From Phlegmacium glaucopus (lineage: Eukaryota; Basidiomycota; Agaricomycetes; Agaricales; Cortinariaceae): a stretch of 64,000 nucleotides of DNA. Where the stretch lies: positions 1 to 64,000 of the forward strand of contig MU130532.1 of assembly GCA_015039465.1 (NCBI GenBank), read 5' to 3'. Under the pieces are notes generated by a model. That model was given only the letters and a program-made list of their open reading frames with translations, did not search any database and was not told where the DNA came from. Position numbers and translations under genes: made by a program. Shown here piece by piece: positions 34,376-45,823 of the stretch (the stretch's first letter is position 1; every line of letters begins with the position of its first letter).

Positions 34376-34951
34376 TGTTAAGTTTAAGACAAGGAGGGAA
34401 GTCACGTCGGAGTTACTCCGGAACGGAACCGGAACAGTAACCCGGAAAGGACGTTGGCCTCAGTGTGTGTGCTGTGCCGCCCAGCTCCTAAGGTGTCCTG
34501 ATTTCAGAACGGAAGAAGAAAGTAACAAGTCGGAAGACCTCAGTGACTTAGAGGGAAACAAGAGGAGGAAACTAAGTTGATATTCGAACTGAGGGAAAAC
34601 ATACAAGCTTTGAGTACTTAAATAAATAAAGGAATAGCAACCAAAATATAAAAGATAAATATAAGTGCTGCGTTCTGCTCCCGGAAAAGGTCCTGCATTC
34701 TTGGGTGAATAATCCATGGCTGGTGTGCTGACTGATGATGGGAAAGATGATGACAAAGAATAGTGGTAGTGGTGAAGAAGTGATAACGGGTTTGGAGTTT
34801 AGACGGAAGAACCGGAATGACACGGAGAAGTCTCGGAGTTGAACATAGGAAGAGTAGTTTGGGGAATAAGGGAAGGCACTGTTCGGAGTACGGACTACCG
34901 GAAACAGCTCCGACGGAGTTGGACCGGAGTAACGTAAGACGGAATGTAACA
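34376..34951 (-). mobile_element. Solo LTR of the Ty3/Gypsy family
   Basis: 576 bp, TGTTAAGTTT...GGAATGTAACA on the plus strand. Perfect 5-bp duplication GAATG lies at 34371-34375 and 34952-34956. It is very similar to the 31477 and 41344 copies, hence relatively young. Confidence 0.88.
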
Positions 34952-36507
34952 GAATGTAATAATATATTTATGCAATTGATAGTAATACAAAGGTATGAAA
35001 TGGTCCTCAAAAACACAGTGTTGCTAAGGTTAGCAGAAATGGCTGGCTGATATTTGTTATGGTGGTTGTGGACAGTTTGGGGGTGGCATTGTCGTTGCCA
35101 TTGTGGCCACCATCCATCTGTGATGGAATCTTTGTCATGGTGCTTGTCTTTGTTGTGGTCATGGCGGCTTGTGCCAGTGGTTACAGTTGTGGTCACACTT
35201 GTAGTGATCATTTTTGCGCTGTGTGATTATGGCTCATGGTGCCAGTGGCTGTGGTGCTGGCCATGCTGTTCTTCTTCAAGGGGTCACCATGTTGTGAGAT
35301 TTCTACCACTCCGGGACCTGTGACCTATAATCAAAAAAGTAAAAGTTTAGCTGAACAATGGAAAGCCCAAGGAGGCAACATGAGAGTGACAAAACCGTGC
35401 ACAGGCACATGGTGAGGCTGAACAGACACAGCAAGGGGATAGATAGGCAAAAGATATTAGGGTAAAGAGCGAACAAATAGATTATACTCAAGAACGACAT
35501 TGAAGTTTCTTTATTTGGTTGTGGTTGAACAATTTGGATTGGAGTTCAAACGACTTAGGAAAGTTTTGAAAGTTCAATGCACAGACCTCTTTGCATCGAG
35601 CTTGTAAATTTGGCCTTTTCCATACTCTGAAGGCTTTGGGTGTTCATTAAGTATATTATTTTGATATTAATGACTTTTTAACCATTACCTTATTACCCCA
35701 AACTCAGACCTCAACTTTTAAAGAAAATCAGCACTTGGCATTTATAGAGCTGGGGCAGAAACCTGTGAGTCAGCTGTTGGGCCGCTGATGCAGACCTTTT
35801 CGGCCTCAGCTCCTTCAAACCTGACTTTGATGCTGGAGCCAGATTGATCAAATGGCTGTCACCCAGAGTTTGGCTCCAGATGCCATCAACATTTTTAACA
35901 ATTGGCAGTGTACCCATATCCTATTGTGCTTACTAATCATTCCTAATCTGGAAGAGCTTTTCTAATGCTCAAAAATATTCAACACAGCTGCCAGCCACAT
36001 CAATGCCTCTGTCAACGGCCCCATTTCCCAGCTGCCAGCCATGTCAACCATCCCCATCCCCAACCAGCCCTGTTGATGCCATCCATTGATAGCCATATCG
36101 CTTGGCTGTAGCCATGTTGACACCAGCACCCTATCAACCAGCACCTGTTGATGCCACCTGTCAACAGCCATGTTGCACTGCCACCAGGGGTGCTTGCTCT
36201 TTATGGGTAGCATTTTGGAAGCTCTTGTATCATTGTTAACTACATCTACAATAACATTTTATTTTCCTGAAAATTATGGTTGAGCTGAGGACAACAGGAA
36301 AAAACTGTAGCTATGAAGAGGTTAGTAGTTCTGGTAGAATAATATATTAGCTGCTATGTAACCATAGAGAAACTACCAGAAACTACTAGAGACTACTGAG
36401 ATGATGCAGAAAACTACTGGACTTACTGATGAGGGGACTTATGTACCAGTATATTTGGTCTACCATACCTACTATGCACTACAGAAACATTTTTTTTTTC
36501 CCTTATG
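34952..36507. other. Repeat-derived spacer
   Basis: A GT/GG-rich low-complexity tract lies at 35055-35290. A copy of the dispersed repeat of 23705-23785 (inverted) lies at 35915-35990. A degenerate CAGC/CCAGCC/GTTGATGCCA-rich stretch lies at 35985-36190. No gene supported. Confidence 0.45.
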
Positions 36508-37087
36508 AGTCGCAGCAGGCAGGGGATCATGTCTAACCTTCAGGCATGGTCTGTTCCATGCTGGACCTCACAGTGCAGGTGCTCACTGGCAACCGAGACC
36601 TACTTGTTATTGGTAACTTGTTTCTTCATATCTTCCTTACACTTTCCTACTTACATTCTTCTTTCTCAGGAAAGGAGATCCACTGACAGTGACAGACGCA
36701 AACCTCCTTCTTGGTCATCTCATCGCAGATTATTTCCCAAAAATATTTGGTAAATCTGAGAAAGAACCATTAGACATAGATGCTTCCCAGACCATATTTG
36801 GGAAATTGGCTGAAGAAATCAATGCGAGTAACGATAAAGGGTTATTGTTAGATAAAATTGTTTATGGGTATTTGTTGTTTTTCTTTTTGTTGATTATATG
36901 CATTTAAAATCTTCCCTTTTTCATTTTCAATAGATTTATCAAAGTGGCAAATGAGACTATGTGTTGTCCAATCCATGCTCTTACAGAAGCTCAAGGTCAT
37001 ACAATGTCTAAACATACATTCCTTTTTATAATTTGTTCCTTGCTTCCAAGAAATTTAATTTAATTAATAAGATGATATTTTCTCTTG
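36508..37087 (+). pseudogene. 5-oxoprolinase (HyuA part) gene fragment with introns
   Basis: This is colinear with 50883-51450 of the gene at 49404-52341, covering the end of exon 6, exon 7, exon 8 and the three introns between or after them (GTCGCAGCAGG at left to TATTTTCTCTT at right). Because introns are retained it is a DNA-level duplicate, not a retrocopy. The frame is broken by small indels near the left end. Most differences from the intact gene are C-to-T or G-to-A, many at CpG (for example GACGTA to GACATA, ATCGTTGG to ATTGTTAG). Confidence 0.85.
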
Positions 37088-37196
37088 ATGGTGTAATAAG
37101 GACAAGGTCATGTATTAAGGTATGGGAGTATTCACTAAATATAAATACCCATGTAGTCTAGAAAATGGTGTTTTTGACCATGAGGTGTGCATTAAT

Positions 37197-37510
37197 TAGG
37201 GATTGTCATGGGTTTTTCAACCCCTGTGGGCTAGTGGATAGGGTACAGTGGGGTACAGGTACAGGTACAGATTCATGTACCCTTCCACCTACAAAATGCA
37301 CCCTAGATCATTCAAAATGGATAAAAATTGGAGGAGATATGACCAAAACAATAGTAACTATTGTTTAGCACATATCTTGCTCATTTCTGGGTTGTTTGGG
37401 GTGTTTTTGGGCTTATTTTGACAGGTAAACCCACGGGTTTGGCAGGTAGGGGTGGGGTATGGATAAGGGTCAGCATTGAGATACCCCAGGGTTACCCCTG
37501 ACAATCCCTA
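37197..37510. mobile_element. hAT-type MITE, 314 bp
   Basis: TAGGGATTGTCATGGGTTTT mirrors GGGTTACCCCTGACAATCCCTA at the right end. Perfect 8-bp duplication GCATTAAT lies at 37189-37196 and 37511-37518. Internal GGTACAGGTACAGGTACAG triplication near 37247-37270. Different family from the TAGTGTTTG MITEs. Confidence 0.78.
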
Positions 37511-37518
37511 GCATTAAT

Positions 37519-39269
37519 TGTGGTGCAGGTGCCAAACCAGGAGTATGATTGTTGTGCAATGCTATGATGGCCTGGCAGTACTCCTGGCCTAGATAGAGTA
37601 CAGGTAGAATTGAGATAGATTGACCTAATATTAGACTACTCACTGGAAAGCCCTAACACTTCTGCCATAGTCACTGGCAGGACCCCTCCTGCAACTATGC
37701 CTGGCAGGTAGTGGAGGATACCAGAGGTTGATGTCAATGCATTGTGGGCCCACATTGGGACCAGGTCTAGCCTGAAAATAAAATATAAGTAAAAATTTGT
37801 GAATATAAGAAAAGAAATACCTTGCAATGACATTGTTATGGCTTGCTACAACTTGAGGTTAAATGCTCCAACAAGGTTAAGCATATTGGCATTCATGGCA
37901 AGAATTTTCTGTGTCAGATCCTAATTCTGTATTTAGTTTTATAGGAAATACATCATCAATTGCAACTACGCACACAATTGGGAATATTGGCTGCTTTGGC
38001 ACCAACAATCTGCATTGCACCTGAGAAAGCACCCCAGTTTGGTTGGGGAAGCACAGGGTTTGCAGGAGGGAGCAGTTGGAGAACAAGTGGCTGGACTGCT
38101 GGGAGTGGCTGGAGTGGATTCATGGTGATGAGCTTAGATCTAGACGTGTAGAGCATTTACCTCTCGCCAGGGACTGAGAAATCTTTTGAAGCACAAAATT
38201 TTAAGGCAGGACATCTTATGAATTCTCAGGTGCATGTGGCTTATGATTGATCAGATTGTGGGGAACCTGACTAAGCACCTGCCCTGCCCTAAATGGTGTT
38301 AGTTGAAATGCATGGTCACTGCATTTATTGCTGTAAAAGCTACATATTGCATGTGCCCAATTTTACTTTAACCTCCCCTTATAAAATGCAATACAAAACT
38401 AGAGTGGTGGGCTGTTGCTTTGCACAGCCGTATATGAGACTTATTTTGAGTTATATATTTTTAGAAAAGGTTTAATTTATTTACATAAAATAATAAATAA
38501 TAAGTATTGGCATCACATGACGCAGGTCATGTGAACCTTCTTGTGAACAAACAGTGCAAGAGGATCTCTTTTATATATCTTCCTTTACAACCACTACTTC
38601 CTTCAAATTTTCTAGGACTATCCATACACTTTAGCTTACTCTCTTTCATTTCCCTTCCACCCTCATCTGATGGCAGAGTAAGATTGTTGGGGTTAGCTGC
38701 TGGTCCCCATCAGTCCTTTGCCCTAGAGTTTTTGACAACTATAAATTTGTTCATTAACTCTTCACCTATCACAACTATTTTCAGGTCTTTATATTCATAT
38801 ACTCTGTCTCTCTTGTAGCATGAACAAGTGTACAAGATGATATATATATATGTATTTTTCCATTATTTAAACTCAAATTGAACAATATATTTTCAGATTA
38901 TATTTCATAAGTAAATATATTGTTTTAATTTGTCAGATACAAAAGGCAAATAAAGTATTGTATGTATATGAGGGGAATTCTCTCCACTCTTGGGGAATAA
39001 CAGTGAGTGAATGTTGTTATAAAGCAAGAATGAAATGGAGGATTTGTATGAGTAAGAAAAATATAGAAAAATATAGATAAAAATATTTCACTGTTCCTGA
39101 CAATGAATGGTTTGTATATCCAACATAAAGAATAAATGGAAGTACAATGAAACAAAATATAATTTAAAAGATACAGAAAGGGAAGGGTAGAATGGAGAGG
39201 GTAAGACATGGGCTAAGTTATAATTTATCTGGTGATGTGACTGGTATGTGATGGATGTCTTAGTTTTTT
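37519..39269. other. AT-rich TE-island stretch without recognised gene
   Basis: Several short frames (for example 37956-38156 minus, Pro/Leu/Gln-rich) have no recognised family. The right part (38820-39270) is very AT-rich and adjoins the 3' side of the Helitron-type relic, so it may hold that element's end. I could not locate a CTRR hairpin terminus. Confidence 0.35.
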
Positions 39270-40010
39270 TTTTTTTTGACATAGGGATTGGGTTGTTTGT
39301 CCATCATGATACCAAATATTAAAATTTTTATCAATGAGTCTTGCAGTAAAGTGATTGCCGTTGGTATATATAATTTCTTTCAATATATAATGTTTTGATG
39401 AATTTGAAACATTAAAAGTGAGAGAATTGTTGATGTCAATCCAAGGTGCTAAGGCAAATATTAAGATTGGAGGAAGTTTATTAATGTATTGAGTGTTGTA
39501 TAGTGGGAAATTCTTTTTGGTAGATCTTAAGCTTTTAGGGCAATTTTTATTAGTTTTATAATTTTTTTTGTTAACTTTAAAATTTATATATTGTTGTATG
39601 GTTGCTTTATGCTGTAGATTCTCATAGTCTGAAGAACACCAACCAACAGTGGTGTAATCTTGAAAATATGAATATTATTTGTTAATTATGAAATTACAGT
39701 TCCAACGTTGTAATCATGAAGTTCCATATGATTCTTTTAATGTAATCTCTCTGACTAATTCATCTATATCTGTGTAATTCTTTCCAAAACAGTATTGTAA
39801 AGGTTTTTTATGGTGTAATAGTGTTCTTAAATGCTCACATATTATTTCAAATGTACATTGATTTGATGATAATAACATCAGAAAAAATGACTTCTGCCCT
39901 AGGCTGTCCTGAAATGTCCTGGGGTGCCCCAGGCAGCTCAGAGCACTCAGGTCAAGAGGTCGCCCTGGGGTGCAAGTTACCTATGTATGAAAAGTCTTAG
40001 GCTGTCCTGG

Positions 40011-40090
40011 GGCAACCTGAGGCAACCTGAGAGCGACCTGAGGCAACCTGAGAGCGTCCTGAGGCAACCTGAGAGCATCCTGAGGCAGCC
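40011..40090. repeat. 22-bp minisatellite
   Basis: About three and a half copies of a unit like GGCAACCTGAGAGCGTCCTG occur head to tail inside an insertion in the Helitron relic. Confidence 0.7.
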
Positions 40091-40621
40091 TTAGTCCTTT
40101 TGGATCTGATGCTAGAAAACATATATAAACCAGATATTTGAGTGGTCTCACACAACAGAATAATAATAATAATAATAAAATTATATTCAATTATTCTAAA
40201 CATCATATATACTAGTATAATACTGGGGAAGTAGGAAATAAGAAAACAAAATTGTGGGTGGTTTATATATCTTTTGGATGGCACACAGACCATTGGTCAC
40301 ATGATCACAGATAAGCATGATTTCAAGCATATGGTGCTGGGTCAGGGTAGATTACATAGATTCCAAAAAAGGAAATTTTTTAAAGATGGTAGAGAATTGT
40401 TTTAGGACCCTGGATATGTTTAAATTATATTAATAGCAGCTCTCCTTATTGAGAAAATTGCAAAATACTTTCCTGGACGTGGCGGTTAAAGATTTTCTAG
40501 CAAAATTCATAAATTCTAAGGGACTCCCAGGGCCTCCTGATGTGATTTAATCCAGATGGTCAATGCACCAGGATACACTAAAGGTGTCCTGAGAAAATGG
40601 GTGACAGTCAAAACTTTATCT

Positions 40622-40737
40622 ATGCTGTCCTAGGTTGTCCTGAGGTGTCCTTGGATAAGTGTGTAACACTCAAATCCTACCTGTGCTGCTCTAGGATGTC
40701 CTGGGGTGTCCTGGGGTGTCCTGGGATGTCCTGAGTA
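40622..40737. repeat. 11-bp minisatellite
   Basis: Runs of GTCCTGGGGTG / GTCCTGAGGTG. It is related in composition to the 22-bp minisatellite 600 bases to the left and probably belongs to the same inserted element. Its edges read CATCAGAAAAAATGA on the left and the inverted CATCAGGAAAAATGA on the right. Confidence 0.6.
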
Positions 40738-41343
40738 GTGATGTGATACTAACAAATTACCCAAGGCTACCCTGGGGCCAAAATCATTTTTCCTGATGAA
40801 AAGAAACCCTGAATTAAGTAGTTGTAGATATTGAGTTCCATTTTCAAAGTATGCTTTATGAATCAACTGACCTTCATCCCATATATGGTGAAGCAATGTA
40901 CATAATGAGTCGTATGCACAACTGTAATTAATACTATCCCAAGTGAGACCTAGGGGTGATGGAGTATACAAACTATTGGAAACTAGTGAAGATATTTTTA
41001 TTTATTTTGGTATTATTTCTATATCTTTATCAATATTTTGTAAAGTAGAAATTTTGTGTTTTGCTTTATCTTTGTCTTTAGTAGATATATGATTTATAAG
41101 GTTTTGATAGATATTGATGTTCCTTTTTCTTTTGTTTGAAGAGAATTTTTAGTATCAATCCATGTTGAATCATGGTGCATGTTATTAGTTTCATTTTTTG
41201 TTTTAAATTCAGTTAGATATTTATGTATCATTGGGTTACATAATGGTCCAAAATATGTTTTATCTATATGACCTTCATAAATTTTCATTGTAATATCATT
41301 CAAAAGGTTTAGTTCTCTGAGTTCTTGATGTAGATGTCCAGAT

Positions 41344-41918
41344 TGTTAAGTTTAAGACAAAAGGGGGAAGTCACGTCGGAGTTACTCCAGAACGGACGGA
41401 ACAGTAACCCGGAAAGGATGTTGGCCTCAGCGTGTGTGCTGTGCCGCCCAGCTCCTAAGGTGTCCTGATTTCGGAACGGAAGAAGAAAGTAACAAGTCGG
41501 AAGACCTCAGTGACTTAGAGGGAAAACAAGAGGAGGAAACTAAGTTGATATTCGAACTGAGGGAAAACATACAAGTTCGAGTACTTTAAATATAAAAGGA
41601 ATTGCAACCGAAATATAGAATATAAATATAAGTGCTGCGTTCTGCTCCCGAAAAAGGTCCTGCATTCTTGGGTGAATAATCCATGGCTGGTGTGCTGACT
41701 GATGGTGGGAAGGTTGATGACAAAGAATAGTGGTAGTGGCGAAGAAGTGATAACGGGTTTGGAGTATAGACGGAGGAACCGGAATGACACGGAGAAGTCT
41801 CGGAGTTGAACATAGGAAGAGTAGTTCAGGGAATAAGGGAAGGCACTGTTCGGAGTACGGACTACCGGAAACAGCTCCGACGGAGCTGGACCGGAGTAAC
41901 GTAAGACGGAATGTAACA
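41344..41918 (-). mobile_element. Solo LTR inserted in the Helitron-type helicase frame
   Basis: 575 bp, same family as 34376. Perfect 5-bp duplication CAGAT lies at 41339-41343 and 41919-41923. The helicase reading frame on both sides (KITQGLSGH ... LHQELRELNLL) joins exactly when the LTR and one CAGAT are ignored, so this is a late insertion into that gene. Confidence 0.9.
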
Positions 41919-43263
41919 CAGATAATCCTTGTGTAATTTTATTTGAATTAAATAAAACTTTGAATGATGAGTGTTCCAGCTGCACTTGAACTTTGTGATA
42001 AACAGGTATACATTGATTGAAAGTTTTGACAATGACTTAGATTCACAACATTGTATAGACAAGTTTTTCCTTGTAACACATTTACTTGTTGTCTAATTAT
42101 ATTTATTTCACAGTCATTTGGCAGCCTGCATTTTACAGTTTTTGTTGTCTTGGTCATTGGAATTATATTTTTAGGCAAATGTGGTAATTGTATTGGTTTG
42201 GGTGGATTTTTTAATTCTAAATATAATGTTTCTAAAACATTTTGTTTTTGTGGGCCTTCTATAGCATCCCATCCTATAATATAGGCTTCTTGTCCTTTTG
42301 TAATGCAAAGTTCAGTAGCATCATTATTTCTTATCATTACAGGCAGACCTAAACATAATGATAGTTTACCTGGAAAATGTTCACTAGAATGTGGGCTGCA
42401 ATTCCAAAGTATTTGCTGAATATTAATTGGGATATTAACATCTGCAGAAGCCTTTTTGGATCTTTGTGTGCCTTTCCTCTTTCACCCTATCATAGAATTT
42501 CTTTGTTTATCAATTGAAAAAAAATGTGTCAAATTTTGTCCAGTATCTCTAGAAAATCAGATTGAACCCAAGTCATTTATTTGGTCTTTTTGAGTATTTA
42601 AAGATGTTATGACAGATACATTCCTGAAATTTGGATCTGTTAATGTTTTGTCTTTTCCATTTTTATTAACAACAAGGGTTTGTAAAAAGGTTAGGTCATC
42701 TTTTGTGCAGGCTGCATATCTCATATTGCTCAAGGTGCTTCTGAACTTTTGATCATCTCCTGATATCTCTGTCTGTCTCATATTTTGAGTTAAGATTACA
42801 ACAGTTGTAATTTGATGCCATAATATCTTGCCTATTGTGGATTCTTGATCTCTCTTTGACATTGTATAATTTTGTGTTTTGGGTACAATGTTACTGTATA
42901 ATGGTGATCCATGTGTTGGTGGAAGTTGTGCAAAGTCACCTGCTAAAATTATATTTTTACCTCCCAAAGGTTTATCACATTCATTTGTAACTTTAGAAAG
43001 TTGGGAACTTATTTTATATAACTCATGACATGCAATCATAGATATTTCATCAATAAATATGTAATCAACACCTTTGAGATGTTCTTGTACCTCTTTGATT
43101 ACAGTAGCTTCATTTCCTAATATTTCATTTTCATTAGTGAAATTAGATCAAATACCAAGGGCTGAGTGATATGTTGAACCATTCAGAAGAGCAGCAGCTG
43201 TTCCTGTAGGGGCTAAAACAATGAATAAATGATTTTATTTTCTTTCATTGAACATTGATATCA

Positions 43264-43841
43264 TGTTAAGTTTAGACAAAGGGGGTAACATTGGAGTAAC
43301 TCCAGAACAGACAGAACAGAACTGGAACAAGTAACAGAAAGGACTTTGGCCTCAGCATATGTGCTGTGCTGCCCAGCTCCTACAATGTCCTGATTTCAGA
43401 ACCAGAAGAGAACGGAAAGACGGAAGACCTCAGTGACTTAGAGGACAAACAAGAGGAGGAAACTAAGTTGATATTCAAACTGAGGAAAACATACAAGTTT
43501 TGAGTAATTAAATAATAAAAAGAATAGCAACCGAAATATAAAAGATAAATATAAAGTGCTGCGTTCTGCTCCCAGAAAGTCCTGCATTCTTGGGTGAATA
43601 ATCCATAGCAGGTGTGCTGACTGATAATGGGAAAGTGATGACAAAGAAATAGTTGTTATGGCAAAGATGTGGTATTGGGTTTGGAGTATCGTCAGAGGAG
43701 CTGGAATGATATGGAGAAGTCTCGGAGTTGGACGTAGGAGGAGTAGGTCCAGGAACAAGGGAAGGTACTGGAACGGAGTACGGAGTACCAGAGACAACTC
43801 CGACAGAGCTGGACCGGAGTCACATATAATGGAATGTAACA
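43264..43841 (-). mobile_element. 3' LTR of a truncated Ty3/Gypsy element
   Basis: 578 bp copy of the same LTR family, more diverged. The left flank is TATCA and the right neighbour GTACC, so no duplication: the right side is internal element sequence. On the minus strand the LTR is preceded by the purine-rich ACAGGGAGGTAC (43842-43853), a good polypurine tract, and by the remnant of pol farther right. This fixes the LTR orientation for the whole family. Confidence 0.8.
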
Positions 43842-43983
43842 GTACCTCCCTGTCAAGGCCAAGACCCTCGAGGCCACGTGGTGGTCCGTGCGAGGTTAAT
43901 GTGGTATAAAGACCGTCAGAGACTGGTTGAGACTCTTCACTTTGGTTAACTACCACAACCACCATCCTCAATAAAAAACCACT

Positions 43984-45002
43984 ATGAGCTCCAACAACAA
44001 AACTGGCCCCTCCCTTCCTCCTGCTTCACAACAAGCAAGGCTCGAAGAAGCACGAGAGCACCAGTGGAGAGAGCGGGAGGAGGAGGAGAAGTGGATGGAT
44101 GTGGAGATTGAGGAGGCACAGAGGCTTGAGGAGGAGGAGGAGAGATGTAAGGTGGAAGCAGAGAGACAACAGGTAGAAGTGGAGAGGAGGAGAAGAGAGG
44201 AGGAGCAGCGGCAGCTGTGGGAGATGCAAAGGAGGAAGCAGGAGGAGGAGCAGAGGAAGAGGAGGGCAGAGACAATCATGATAGATGAGGACAACAATGA
44301 AGAAGAAGAGGAAGAAGAAGGAAATGGAATGGAGCCGGGGCCAAGTGCCCCAAAGAAAAGAAAAACAAGTGATAAAGTAAGTGGGTCAAAATAAGAATGG
44401 AAAAAAGACTAACAGAACACATAGGAGGTCTTTCAGACCAAGACAAGGAAGAACCCAGTGTGCAGCTGGTGTATTGATGCGCAAGAGGTGTGTTACAAGA
44501 AGAGCAGCAGGCCAACATGTTGGCACTGCTATGTGTGGAAGATGGGGTGCAGCCTGGTTGGGATGAAACAGAGGATGAAAGAATGGATGGAGGAACGGAG
44601 CAGATGGGTGGACAGGGAAAAGGGAAGGAGGTATCACCAGGGTCCAATGGAACAGAGGTGTTGATAGAGGGACTGGACATGATAGGAGGGTTGTTGAGGA
44701 AGGTGGAGATGCAGGAGGGGATGAGGTTGGTGATGGAGGTGTGGATGAGGGAGTTGGAAAAGAACAGACAGAAGGAAGGAAGGGTGAGACAGGCAGAGGA
44801 AGAGAAAAGGAAGATCAGGGTGAACAGGGGAGTCGGGACAGAGGAGACAGAAGACAAGGGGGAAGACAAGGAGTCGGAGAGTGGATCAGAGTCGGACAGA
44901 GGATGGGAAAAAGGGATTGAGGATGGACTGGGAATGACAGAAGCAGAAAAGGAAGGAGTGGAGAAGGATGGGATGGAAGGAATAGAAAAAACACAAGAGT
45001 AG
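43984..45002 (+). CDS. Coiled-coil / cysteine-cluster ORF antisense to the Gypsy 3' region
   Basis: Plus-strand gene lying between pol and the 3' LTR of a minus-strand Gypsy relic. Exon 1 (43984-44376, 131 codons) is a Glu/Arg-rich coiled coil (RLEEAREHQWREREEEEKWM...), then an acidic patch and a basic NLS-like APKKRKTSDK. A GTAAGT donor at 44377, a GACTAAC branch motif (44407-44413) and an ATAG acceptor at 44424 define an intron that removes the stop at 44392. Exon 2 (from 44425) then gives C-x2-C-x6-C-x8-C-x2-C-x6-C (CSWCIDAQEVCYKK, CWHCYVWKMGCSLVG), a possible zinc-binding cluster like a fungal binuclear one. That frame stops at 44664. The neighbouring frame (44490-45002) continues with helical, acidic sequence (TEVLIEGLDMIGGLLRKVEM), so there is a frameshift or a second intron. 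Probably decayed; function unknown, nucleic-acid binding is only a guess. Confidence 0.55.
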
Positions 45003-45179
45003 ATAGAAAAAGAATTGTATATAATTTTTCTTGTTATTTCTTTTTTGTTTTGTTTCATTAAAATAATGTTTTCTTGACTTTGTTTTGTGAAACAGAAGAG
45101 TAAGATAACGGAAAGGAATAAAACAGAGGAGACATGGAAAGGAATGGAAAAAACAAGGAAAGGAATGGAAAAGGAATCA

Positions 45180-45823
45180 AGAGAGCAGAAGAGGTCTGGG
45201 TTTAGCTGGATAGCTCTGGTGGAAATCAGCAACAAGTTCAGATGTGTGTCCTAATTCATTAGCTGGTAAATCTGTTGTCCAATTTAGAGTCCAAAATTTT
45301 GGAGACCTTGAACTCCTGTTCTCTGTCAATGACAACCAGAGGAGGGGGAGGTTGAGTTCAATCCAGAATAGTGTTTGGAGTGCAGGGCTCTAGCATGGAA
45401 ACATGGAAAACGGGGTGGACAGCACACAAGTTGTCAGGAAGACGGAGGGTCCAGGACAAAGGACCTGCCTGAGCAATAATCTCATACAGACCAAGATACT
45501 TCTCGGAAAGCTTCTTTGAAGGTCTGGTTGTACAGAAGAATTGTGCTCTGACAAAGGCTTGATCTCCAACCTTGAAGTCCAGAGGAGGAACCCAACACTT
45601 GTCTGTGGAACATTGATATTGTTCCTGGGAAGTGAGGATGGCTTTTTGGAGTTCCTCGTGGAGTTTGTTAAGGTCCGTAATGTACTTGTGAGCACAGGAG
45701 GAGACAAGGTCGTACTCCAGATGGATAGTGATAGCCAGATTGTAACCTTTGTTGGTGAAGAACGGAGATACACTGGTAGTGGCACTCAGAGTATTGTTGT
45801 AGGAGAATTCCGCTAACAGTGAT
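45180..45823 (-). pseudogene. Ty3/Gypsy integrase C-terminus and chromodomain remnant
   Basis: The minus strand reads LLAEFSYNNTLSATTSVSPF, then FKVGDQAFVRAQFFCTTRPSKKL, LGLYEIIAQAGPLSWTLRLP and HPVFHVSMLEP, the standard end of Gypsy integrase. A stop follows NTILD near 45358, then a chromodomain linker (VVIDREQEFKVSKILDSKLD). After a deletion of its core the frame resumes as ELGHTSELVADFHQSYPAKP. Homology ends abruptly at 45823, so RT, RNase H and the 5' LTR are gone. The chromodomain type places it with chromoviruses of fungi. Confidence 0.8.

Larger units (their letters stand above)
39270..43259 (-). pseudogene. Helitron-type PIF1-like helicase relic with C-terminal cysteine-peptidase-like region
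   Basis: Read on the minus strand from 43259: Walker A region APTGTAAALLNGSTYHSALG, then an in-frame TGA (43148-43150), Walker B IFIDEISMI, the motif NIILAGDFAQLPP, and QNMRQTE (42557-43039). Further stops lie near 42550 and 42486. The domain continues at 42337-41948 and, beyond an inserted LTR, at 41340-41094. A Cys-box-like segment WDSINYSCAYDSL follows at about 40945-40905. A His-box-like segment NGNHFTARLIDKN and IWYHDG follow at 39375-39295, beyond a minisatellite-bearing insertion (about 39880-40790). The order helicase, then NYSCAYD...HFTAR...HDG, suggests a peptidase-like C-terminal domain on the helicase. The 5' side is cut by the LTR at 43264. No Rep/HUH part is seen. Confidence 0.75.

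Noticed and set aside
35054..35323. 89-residue Trp/Cys/Val-rich ORF
   Set aside because: Translation of a GT-rich low-complexity tract; no domain or splice context.
44276..45235. 319-residue minus-strand ORF in the Gypsy relic
   Set aside because: Ser/Pro/Leu-rich mirror of the Glu/Arg-rich plus-strand ORF. Only its first residues overlap the chromodomain end in another frame. Domain motifs are on the plus strand.
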